Below, piece by piece: positions 1-8,843 of a stretch of DNA of 17,036 nt. The translations under genes and the position numbers were made by a program. The number at the start of each line of letters is the position of its first letter. Within the stretch, counting starts at the first letter, position 1. The notes beneath the pieces are model-generated. The model had not been told where the DNA came from. It saw only the letters and a program-made list of their open reading frames with translations, and searched no databases. Location: the NCBI GenBank assembly GCA_016716905.1, contig JADJUS010000011.1, positions 1 to 17,036 on the forward strand, read 5' to 3'. The stretch is from Acidobacteriota bacterium (GTDB taxonomy: Bacteria > Acidobacteriota > Vicinamibacteria > Vicinamibacterales > SCN-69-37).

Positions 1-127
1 CGTGAGCGCCGCCCACGCCAGCGCCCGAAGCGATCAGGAGGCGTCGCCACCTGCCGGGCAGGCAGCGCGACGATGGTGACGAGGAGGAGGTGAGGACGCC
101 GGCAAGAAGCAGTCTGGGTCGCGCCAT
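1..127 (-). CDS. Possible N-terminus of an exported protein, cut by the left edge
   Basis: An ATG at 127-125 on the minus strand opens a reading frame that stays open to the left edge, 42 codons. Its first residues, MARPRLLLAGVLTS, look like the basic and hydrophobic parts of a signal peptide. From about 88 leftward a neighbouring frame reads LLVTIVALPARQVATPP, which continues a signal peptide better and ends in a plausible cleavage region. A one-base frame change like those seen elsewhere in the window is therefore possible. There is no clear Shine-Dalgarno sequence before the ATG. No domain is visible and no function can be given. The open frame could be chance. Confidence 0.22.
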   Translation of the reverse strand, partial: MARPRLLLAGVLTSSSSPSSRCLPGRWRRLLIASGAGVGGAH

Positions 128-812
128 GACGCACAGCTTACCCGGCTTTCGGTATTCACGCCCGACATGGTGCCGAGGTTGTTTTCGGCCGCGCGGACGA
201 TAGGCGTGAGGGGGCAACCCCAAACGTCCCCGGCCCCGGCGTCGAGTCAGGCCGTCTGACGACGTAGGAGGAAGGGCATAAACGCCTGACGGTGCGGAAC
301 GCATGACCTGCGTGGGTTCGGCCACCGATTCCGAGAGCAGTGTCAGGTGATCGGCAGGAACGTGTGGTGGCGCCACATCTCAGCGCCCTATCGTCAATGG
401 CGGTGACACCGGTCTGGGTCACAACGGCCTTCGCGATCTGTCCGGTTGCCACCGGCGAAAGCATGGTCCAACTCAACCCCAAAGGTAATGATCGCGGAGA
501 CGCAAGCGTCAGGAACCAGAAGATCCGTCGAGGCGCCGAAACAGGAGGCGTCGGGGGAGGGTGGACTTCGGGAGCAACAGCCGTTGTCTCAGCGCGAACG
601 GATCCGGTAGTCGCGCGAAGCCAGATACTCGGCGATGGCCTTCCACGAATCAGAGGCGATCCCATCTCGCGCAACATCCTACGACCGGTTCTTCAGCCCA
701 CGGTCCCGCCCGATTTCCGCGGACGGTCGAGGCGAAGGCTGGAAGCTGCGTCCATCAACTCCGCCCAGGTCAGCACTTCTGCTGGCGCGGCCGTCTGGTA
801 TTCTCTGCCGGA
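128..812. other. Stretch with no supportable gene
   Basis: About 685 bases lie between the possible left-edge gene and the BNR-repeat protein. Open frames exist on both strands (for example 156-677 minus and 340-894 plus). Their translations are rich in Arg, Ser, Pro and Thr, show no hydrophobic core or family motif, and overlap each other, so I treat them as shadows. I see no tRNA, terminator hairpin, insertion-sequence end or repeat array. The right end must hold the promoter and leader of the gene starting at 813, but no convincing -35/-10 pair stands out. Confidence 0.5.
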
Positions 813-3810
813 ATGCCCAGACGAGTCCTTTCCCTGCTTGCCCTTCTGGCGAGCGCCGCCGTGGTGTCCGCACAAGCCGTGCCGCCGCCGGTGACCGCCG
901 CCGATCTGTCCGCACTCCGGTTCCGCACCATCGGCCCGGCAAACATGAGCGGCCGCTTCGTGGACCTCGCGGTCGTCGAGCGCGACCCGTACACGTTTTA
1001 CGCGGCCAGCGCCACGGGTGGCATCTTCCGCACCACCGACAACGGCGTCACGTTCGCGCCCGTCTTCGAGAAGGAGGCCGTGCACTCGGTTGGCGCCATC
1101 GCCGTGAATCAGTCCAACCCCGACATCCTGTGGGTGGGCACGGGTGAACGGGCCAACCGGCAGAGTTCGTCGTGGGGCGACGGTGTTTACAGGTCCACCG
1201 ACGCGGGCAAAACATGGACACACGTCGGCCTGCGCGATTCACATCACATCGGTCGCATCGTGCTGCACCCGTCAAATCCCGACGTGGCGTTCGTGGCGGC
1301 GATGGGCCATCTGTGGGGACCCAATGACGAGCGCGGCCTGTATCGCACCACGGACGGCGGCCGGACGTGGACGCCGGTGCTGCGCGTCAACTACGACACC
1401 GGCGTCGTGGACGTGGCGATGGATCCATCCGACCCGCAGATCGCTGTACGCCGCCGCCTATCAGCGCCGGCGCACGGCGTTCGGCTTCGACGGCGGAGGG
1501 CCTGGCAGCGGACTGCACAAATCCACGGACGGCGGCGCCACATGGCGCAAGCTGGGCGGCAACGGCCTGCCGGCCGGCGAATACGGACGGATCGGCATTT
1601 CGATCTACCGCAAGGATCCGCGCGTGGTCTACGTGTCGATCGAACAGGGCGGCAAGTACAACGCCTCCACCGCGTACATCATCCGCAAGGGCGGCGTATA
1701 TCGCTCGGACGACAAAGGCGAGCGCTGGACGTTCAAGAGCGACTGGAATCCGCGCCCGATGTACGCCAGCCAGATCCTGGTCGACCCCAACGATGACCAG
1801 CGCATCTACATGGTCAACACGTTCAGCTACTCCGACGACGGCGGAGTCACGTTCCGGCCCGCGCGGCAATCGCTGCATGGCGACGACCGCCTGGTCTGGG
1901 TGGACTGGCGCGACTCGCGCCACATCATCAAGCTCGACGATGGCGGAATAGGCATTTCGCACGATCGCGGGCAGAAGTGGCTCTACATCCCGTCACTGCC
2001 GGTCAGCCAGCTCTACCGGGTCGCGGTGGACAACGCGGTGCCCTACAACATCTACGGCGGCTTCCAGGACAACGGCTGCTGGATGGGACCGAGCGCCACC
2101 CATCAGACGACCGGCATCCCTCAACGAAGACTGGAAGCGCCTGTGCGGCGGCGACGGATTCTTTGTGGCGCCCGACCCGGACGATCCGCGACGGGTCTAT
2201 TCCGCCTCGCAGTTTCTGGGTCTCGCCCGGGGCGATCTGCAACCTGGCACAGCTCCAGCGTCCGTCCCGGAGACCCCACGGGCGCGATTGGCGGCCGGCG
2301 CAATTTTGACATCTACGCGCAGAAGCTGCCGGCGCCGGAGCTGGGCAACGCCATGCACCCTGCGAACTGGGACGCGCCGTTCCTGCTTTCGCCGCACGAC
2401 ACGAAGACGATCTATGCCGGCGGCAAGCACCTGTTTCGAAGCCGGGATCAGGGCACGACATGGGAGGACCTGGGCGACATGACGACCGGCGTCGATCGAC
2501 GGTCGTTGCCAATCATGGAGCGCCTGCCCACCGACGACACACTATCGCTCGATGACGGCGTGCCCTACTGGCCGACGATCTCGGCCCTGGCGGAATCGCC
2601 GCGAGTGAAGGGCCTTGTCTACGTGGGGGCCGACGACGGGCGGTTGCGAGTGTCGCGCGACGAGGGGAAGACCTGGGCGAACGTGGACGCGCGAGTGCCG
2701 GGCCTGCCCAAGGGCGCCTGGTTCTCGGGCCTCGGAGCCCTCCCGTCACGCGGATGGCACGGTCTACATGGTGGTGGACAATCACCGCAGCGACGACTTC
2801 ACGAACTACGTCTACCGATCGACGGACTTCGGCCAGACCTGGACGTCAATCGTTGGAGACCTGCCCGCGAAGCGCGTCGCGCGCACGATCAGGAAGACGC
2901 GCGGAATCCGGCACTGTTGTATCTGGGCACCGAGTTCGGACTGTTTGTGTCGATCGATGCCGGCGCGCACTGGGTGTCGCTCGGCGCCAACCTGCCGACG
3001 CTGGCGATCAACGACCTGCTGGTGCATCCTCGTGAGCAAGATTTGGTGCTGGCTACGCACGGGCGTGGCGTGTGGATTCTCGACGGCGTGAGCGCGCTGC
3101 AGGAACTGACGCCGGCGGTGGCTGCGTCAGCGGCGGCGTTGTTCACCCCCAAACCGGCCGCCATGATTCGCTACTCGAGTCTCAAGGCGCACATGGGCGA
3201 CATGGTGTTTCGCGGCGAGAATCCGGCCGCAGGCGGCGCCATCGACTACTGGATTGGCGGATCGCCCACCGAGGTCGTGCTCACGATTCACGACGCCGCC
3301 GGCGCCGAGGTACGCCGCGTGGCCACGACGAAACAGCGCGGGGTGAATCGCGCCACCTGGAATCTCCGGCATGCCGATCTGGCGGCTGGTGGCGCGGCGA
3401 CGGCCGCTACAACAGATGATGAGGCGCCTGGCGGCGGTCGTATGCAGGGGCCGTGGGTGGCGCCCGGCGACTACACCGTACGCCTGCGCGTGGATGGACA
3501 GACCCACGAAAAGACGATGACCGTTCGCGAGGATCCGCGCATCGACATCCCGCTCGACGATCGGCGCGAGTGGCGCGCCGCGCAGACGGCGGCCGGCGAA
3601 CTCTACACCCGCGCCGTCGCCGTCACCGCGAAACTGGCCACTGCCGCCGCCAGCCCTGCGCTGGCGGAACAGCGGCGGCTGGCGCGAGAGGTGGCCGGCC
3701 GGCTCAGTGCGCTCTACAACGAAGTTGATCGGTGGACCGGTCGTCCGACCGCCGACCAACTCTCGAAGCTCGCCCACTATCGCCGCATCGTCGAATCACT
3801 GGAGCGGTGA
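813..3810 (+). CDS. Secreted BNR/Asp-box repeat protein, sortilin (VPS10)-like beta-propeller; frame broken five times
   Basis: ATG at 813 starts a signal peptide (MPRRVLSLLALLASAAVVSAQA), so the product is exported. About eleven Asp-box repeats follow, such as GVYRSTDAGKTW, GLYRTTDGGRTW and GLHKSTDGGATW, as in the sortilin N-terminal/BNR-repeat 'glycosyl hydrolase-like' proteins common in Acidobacteriota and Bacteroidota. The C-terminal part (about 3250-3530) has an FlgD/Ig-like strand pattern (VVLTIHDAAGAEVRRV, PGDYTVRLRVDG), then a helical tail. Full length would be about 998 residues. The frame changes near 1443 (+1), 2119 (+1), 2243 (-1), 2734 (+1) and 2893 (-1). The protein is well conserved on both sides of each, so base-call indels are likelier than a long-dead gene. 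Substrate is unknown; enzymatic activity should not be assumed from the propeller. The 3' end converges on the permease, leaving 9 bases. Confidence 0.82.
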
Positions 3811-3819
3811 TCAGGCCGC

Positions 3820-6253
3820 TCAAGTGCGCAGCACAATGATTGGATTGACGCGAGACGCGCGGACCGCCGGGATGAGTGCCGCGACAAGGCCGGCCAGCGC
3901 GAGCACCCCAACAGCCGCAGCGTAGAGCCACGGATCCTGAGGCTCGACCTGAAAGAGGAATGACGCCACGACCCTGGTGGCCATCGTCGCGACGGCCGTG
4001 CCAATGACGATGCCAGCGGCGAGGATGGCGGCGGCTTCCCTGAGCACGCTGTTCCGCACATCCGACGGTTGCGCGCCGAGCGCCATCCGCACGCCGACCT
4101 CACGCGCCCGTTGCGCGACGATGTAGGACATCACGCCATAGATGCCGATCGTGGCGATGGCCAGCGCGAGCGCGCCGAAGACCGCGACCAACACAGTATT
4201 CCAGACGCCGCGGCTTGAGCAGGTTGTCGAACAGGGCGCTCAACGGCTGGACCGCTCCCACGCGCACGGTTCCGGCCGTCTCCGCCGCCGCCTTGAGTTG
4301 CGCGGGAGATGGCGTGGCGCCGCGACGAGTGCGCACAATCAACGCGCCACCCATGCCTGTGGCTGGCCCGACCGGCACAAACACCTCGGGCACGACGTCC
4401 ACTTCCGGCCCCTTGACGCGTGAACCCCGAACCACGCCGGTGACCGTGCGCACGGTGCCATCGCCGGTCTGCACGGACTGGCCGATCGGATCATCGCCCC
4501 CGAAGAATCGCTGAACCGCCAGTTCGCTGATCACGATTGCGCTCTGCCCAACCGCTGCGCGGGTGGCCCCTCCGAACCCATCCCCACGCACCATCGTCAT
4601 GCCCATCACGTCGAAGTAGTTTGCCGACACAGCTTTGATTTCCACACTGCTTTCCGTGTTGGCGAGCGCCGGGCGGTCAATAACTCGAAGCGCGGTGGCC
4701 GCCGAGCCACCCGACAGCGGCGCCCCGCCAGTCCCCATGAACGCGACGGCCTCAATGCCTGAGACGCCCGCCACCGACATTCGCGCGTCTTCCACAACGG
4801 CCGACGCCCGCTCTCGCTCGGCGGCCCGCCCTTCGGGCGGCACCGATCGCAGAATCGCGTTGACACGCACCATCGTGAGCGGCTTGTAGTCGAAACCCAG
4901 GTCGAGACGCATCACGTTTGCGAAGCTGGCCAGAAACAGCGACGCGCCCACGAGCAGGACGACGGCGAGCGCCACTTCCGCCACCATGATGCCCGTCCGA
5001 AGCCGGCGACGGGTCGCGCCGCTCGTGCCGCCTCCGGCGGTCTGCACCAGCGTCGAGGACACATTTGACCGGGAGTGCTGCCACGCCGGCAGCAGCCCGA
5101 ACACGATTCCAGTGACGATGCTGGTGGACACAGCGACGGCGAGGACACGCGCGTTGATCGCGATTTCCGACAATCTGAACAGGGTCGGAGGCAGCAGCGC
5201 CCCGATCGCTTCCACGCTCCACCACGCGGCAAGCACGCCGAGGGCGGCGCCCGTCGCCGACAGCAGCAGGCCTTCGACGAGCAGTCCACGCGTCAACACC
5301 CAGCGCGAGGCGCCAAGCGCTGAACGCACCGCGATTTCGCGAGCGCGGGTCGTAGACCGCGCGAGGACGAGATTGGCCACGTTCGCGCACGCGATGAGCA
5401 ACAGCATGGCGACCGACGCCAACAGCATGCGCATCGCTGGGCCCGCGTCGCCTACCAGCCAGGTGCGCAACGGCATCACGGTGCTGGTACGGTTCTCAAA
5501 CCAGGCCGGGTAGGCTTGAGCCAGATCCGCGGTCACTGCGGCCATCCCGGCGCGCGCCTCAGGCACCGACACCCCAGGCGCCAGCCGGCCGATCACCGTC
5601 AGGAAATAGGCTTTGCCTGGGGCGTTACGGTCGCGGTCCTCACGCAGCGGCACATACGGGTGCCACACAAACTCGACTCCGGCCTGCGGCATCGGATATC
5701 CGAAGTCGGGCGCGAACACGCCGACAATCTGCCATGGCCCGTCGGCGGCAGGGATCGTTCTGCCCACCACTCCAGGGTCAGCAGCGAAGCGACGCCGCCA
5801 GAGGGCGTCACTGATGATCAGCACCCTGTGGAATCCTTCGCTCTCCTGTTCCGCAGTGAACACCGCGCCCAGCGAGGGTCGCACACGCAGCACTCGCAGC
5901 AGGCTGGCGCTGACGCCGCGGACCTCCACGGCCTTGAGTTCCGGGTCGGCTGGTGCGAAAGCGCTGCGGCCGAACGTGCCTAGATCTTCGAAGACCGACT
6001 TGGTGCGCGACGTCCAATCGAGGAAGTTCTGTGGCGCCGCCGGACCCGGTCGGCCGGTGGTCCGCGTCACCTCGAGCACACTCACCAGCCGGGATTCGTC
6101 CTCGAATGGCAGAGCCTTGAGCACCACCGCGTCCACCACAGAGAACATTGCGGTGGTGGCGCCGATGCCCAGGGTCAGCACGGCCAGGGCTACCAGGGTG
6201 AACCCGGGTGCCAGCCAGAGAGCGCGCCACGCGTGTCGCAGGTCAGTCCACAT
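3820..6253 (-). CDS. ADOP-type MacB/FtsX permease, second of a tandem pair; one frameshift
   Basis: Inner-membrane permease of the MacB/FtsX superfamily. The chosen start (ATG 6253) gives the typical MWTDLRHAWRALWLAPGF opening followed by a first membrane helix; upstream in-frame codons look unlike coding sequence. A long periplasmic MacB-type core follows (DPGVVGRTIPAADGPWQIVGV). Then come the first FtsX domain with the ARSTTRAREIAVRSALGASR signature, a second periplasmic part, and the second FtsX domain with AQRAREVGVRMALGAQ. Length would be 810 residues, usual for the acidobacterial duplicated orphan permeases. One extra G at about 4201-4202 shifts the frame just before the last FtsX domain (after LLKPRRL, resuming at NTVLVAVFGALAL). 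No ATP-binding subunit gene is in the window. Substrate unknown. It lies 83 bases after the other permease and is probably co-transcribed with it. Confidence 0.88.
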
Positions 6254-6336
6254 GCGAGTGAGTATGGCCGAAACACCCGGCCGCCTGATGCGTCCACATA
6301 ATGTGCAACCCACTTCGGCTGGCGGCGAGCTCCCCA

Positions 6337-8751
6337 CTACAGATCAGGCTGTTGGCCGATTCCCAACTCAATTCTTGACGCCCGGTAAGCAGGTGCGAGC
6401 GCGGCGCCCAGTCCCACCACCGCAACAATTGCCACGCTGCTGCCCAGAACCATCGGGTTGGCAGCGGCGACCTCGTAGACGTATCCCGCCATTAGCTGTC
6501 CCATCCACCACGCAAGGCCGGCGCCGACCACCACACCCGCCGCAACAACCCGTGTGCCCTGTGCGAGCATCAGGCCGAACACGTGTCCGGGTGTGGCGCC
6601 CAGACTGAGGCGCACGACCATCTCTCCGTGACGCTGGGCGCCTACAAACGCGAGTACTCCGAATACTCCGGTCCCGGCCAGGAGCAACGAGATGACACCA
6701 AACGTACTCATCAGGAACACACCCAGGCGCGACCACACGAGCGAACGAGTGACGACCTCGTCCATCAATTCGAAACGGATGGGAACGTTCGGATCCATCT
6801 GCTGAAACACTGCGCGAATCTGTGGAATCAGGAGTTCCGGTTGCGCACCGGCGGTGGTCAGGATGTAGTTCCGGCGCAATGGGGGCCGCTGGGCATCCAC
6901 GAGGTAGATCGCCGGCTCTGGAAGGTCGTCGAGTCCCGCATAACGCACGTCCTCGACCACGCCGATGATGGCCGCAGTCTGCGGCTCAAACTTGTCACCA
7001 ACCCGACGGAAGAACAGCCCGGAGAGTCGCTCTCGGAGCGGGTCGGCGTCGGGTGGCAGAAATCGCGAGGCCCAGGTGCGGTTGACGATGACCACGGGAT
7101 CGGTATCAATGCGGTCGCCCTCAGAGAATGGACGCCCGCGAATCACCTGAATATCCAGCGCACCAAAGAACGCCGGGTTCACGATGCGCGAGCGGCCGTT
7201 CGGCCTGAACCGCGGCTCCGTTGGGCGACCCACGATATCGGTGAACGTGGTGGAGTCCCATTCGCGCCCAAGCGGCACGGTTGTGGCCATGCCGACGTGC
7301 GTCACACCCAGTGGCGTCAAGCGTTCGGTGATGTCCGATGACCACGCCCTGTTCCGCGCAGGGTCGGCACCATACGGCATGCGCGGCAGCAGCGCCTCAA
7401 CGAGCAGACGCCCCTGTGCGGCGAATCCCGGGTCAACGGCGAGGAGATTTCGGGCACTGAGCAGGAGCCGGCCCGCGCCGGCCACAAGCATGATCGCAAG
7501 TGCCACCTCAGACACGACGAGGATGCCCAGCAGGCGTCGTGTGCGCACGCCGGTCATGCCACTGCGTCCGCCGTGATTGGCCATGCTTGTGACACTGGTG
7601 CCGGCAGCGATCAACGCCGGGGCGACACCCACACTGATTCCGGCCAGCATCATGACGACGGCCGCGAAGACGGCCACGGTCGGGTCAAACGTCAGCCCCT
7701 CGGCGCGCGGAATGGATGCGCCTCCAACGGCCACGATGACGCGGATGGCCGCATACGCGAGAGGTACACCAATGGCTGCGGCCGCTACGGCAATGACCGT
7801 TGACTCGGACAACAACTGCCGGATGAGATGCGATCGCCTGGCGCCGATGGCGATGCGGACCGCCATCTCGCGCGCTCGTGTGGCGCCACGTGCCAACAGC
7901 AGATTGGTCACGTTGGCCATGGCGAGCAGCAGGAGCAACGCGGTGGCCGCGAAGGAAATGAGGGTCGTTGGACCAAGATCGCCCAACAGTGCCGAGAGCA
8001 GAGGACGGAAGACAAAGACCCGGTTTTTTGCCTGATCGGGATACTTCTGCGCAAGCGAGTCCCACATGGGTCCCAGTACCGCGTGGACCTGTTCGGGTGT
8101 TGTGTCAGGCGTGAAGCGCACGTACGCGTCGAACATGTGCGAGATGCTCTCACCAACGAAATCGGCAAACCACAGGTCGGCGTCGGCCGGCGCATCAAAG
8201 ACGTCAGGGGCCACGCCAACCACCAGCGCCGGGCCATTGGCGAGCTGAATCGTACGTCCGGCAATCTGCGGGTCCGCACCGAAGCCGTTCCTCCAGAGCT
8301 CGTTCGACAACACGACGGAGCGCACGGTTCGGTTGGCATGATCCGACGGCTGGAAGGCGCGGCCTGCGGCCATCGGCAGACCGAACAGATCAAAGAACCC
8401 TTCCGTGACGCCGGTCGCCACCACCTCGCGGGCCTCGCGACCATCGGCGATCAGGATGTCGTCAACCCGTCGAACAAGCGACGATGCGGTGACCCGATCG
8501 GTGGTGCGTCGCATGGAGGAGATTTCCTCGGAGGCGACCATGCCGATGGTGAACCTGCCGTCGGTCATCGCGGTGCGGACTGTGTAGATGTCGTCGGCAC
8601 CCACGTACGGCAGCGGCCGCAGCATCGTGGCCTGCACGACGGCAAACAGCGCCGTCGGCGCCGCGATTCCAAGGGCCAGCGCGCCCACCGCGGCCGCAAA
8701 GAAGGACGGCTGGCGCCGCAGGGACCGGAGCGCGATCTTCAGTTGGAACAT
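6337..8751 (-). CDS. ADOP-type MacB/FtsX permease, first of a tandem pair
   Basis: Intact 804-residue inner-membrane permease. The ATG at 8751 is preferred because the protein then begins MFQLKIALRSLRRQPSFF and goes straight into the first helix; the 25 codons upstream overlap the terminator at 8791-8825 and do not look coding. The MacB-like periplasmic core contains NELWRNGFGADPQIAGRTIQ. The first FtsX domain carries LLARGATRAREMAVRIAIGARR and the last carries GAQRHGEMVVRLSLGATPG, with four helices each near those motifs. MacB relatives use an ATPase to drive transport or mechanical work across the periplasm; here, as is usual for ADOP proteins, no ATPase gene is adjacent. Substrate cannot be predicted. 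No good Shine-Dalgarno sequence precedes the start. Confidence 0.9.
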   Translation of the reverse strand: MFQLKIALRSLRRQPSFFAAAVGALALGIAAPTALFAVVQATMLRPLPYVGADDIYTVRTAMTDGRFTIGMVASEEISSMRRTTDRVTASSLVRRVDDILIADGREAREVVATGVTEGFFDLFGLPMAAGRAFQPSDHANRTVRSVVLSNELWRNGFGADPQIAGRTIQLANGPALVVGVAPDVFDAPADADLWFADFVGESISHMFDAYVRFTPDTTPEQVHAVLGPMWDSLAQKYPDQAKNRVFVFRPLLSALLGDLGPTTLISFAATALLLLLAMANVTNLLLARGATRAREMAVRIAIGARRSHLIRQLLSESTVIAVAAAAIGVPLAYAAIRVIVAVGGASIPRAEGLTFDPTVAVFAAVVMMLAGISVGVAPALIAAGTSVTSMANHGGRSGMTGVRTRRLLGILVVSEVALAIMLVAGAGRLLLSARNLLAVDPGFAAQGRLLVEALLPRMPYGADPARNRAWSSDITERLTPLGVTHVGMATTVPLGREWDSTTFTDIVGRPTEPRFRPNGRSRIVNPAFFGALDIQVIRGRPFSEGDRIDTDPVVIVNRTWASRFLPPDADPLRERLSGLFFRRVGDKFEPQTAAIIGVVEDVRYAGLDDLPEPAIYLVDAQRPPLRRNYILTTAGAQPELLIPQIRAVFQQMDPNVPIRFELMDEVVTRSLVWSRLGVFLMSTFGVISLLLAGTGVFGVLAFVGAQRHGEMVVRLSLGATPGHVFGLMLAQGTRVVAAGVVVGAGLAWWMGQLMAGYVYEVAAANPMVLGSSVAIVAVVGLGAALAPAYRASRIELGIGQQPDL

Positions 8752-8790
8752 GCCGGAAGTGTAGTGCACCCGCCGGCGAGGCCGTAGACG

Positions 8791-8825
8791 AAAAAATGGG
8801 CCGGCACCGTGATGGTGCCGGCCCA
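8791..8825 (-). terminator. Rho-independent terminator of the cytochrome/barrel operon
   Basis: Positions 8797-8808 pair perfectly with 8814-8825 (12 bp, eight or more G-C pairs, 5-base loop). Read on the minus strand the stem is followed at once by six T (8796-8791). It begins 18 bases past the stop codon of the outer-membrane barrel gene. It should separate that operon from the two permeases downstream. The U-tract side fits minus-strand termination only. Confidence 0.9.
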
Positions 8826-8843
8826 CAACCAGACTCTTTGCTG

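Noticed and set aside
156..677. 173-codon open frame on the minus strand
   Set aside because: Arg/Ser/Pro/Thr-rich translation with no family motif, overlapped by equally long open frames on the plus strand; typical of G+C-rich non-coding DNA.
589..678. Short minus-strand peptide of about 29 codons ending at TGA 591-589 that looks coding (contains SWKAIAEYLASRDYRIR)
   Set aside because: No start codon in frame before the TAG at 681-679 and too short to assign; could be a gene remnant but chance cannot be excluded.
5613..6608. 331-codon plus-strand frame opposite the permeases
   Set aside because: Antisense shadow of strongly supported minus-strand permease genes; composition is not protein-like.
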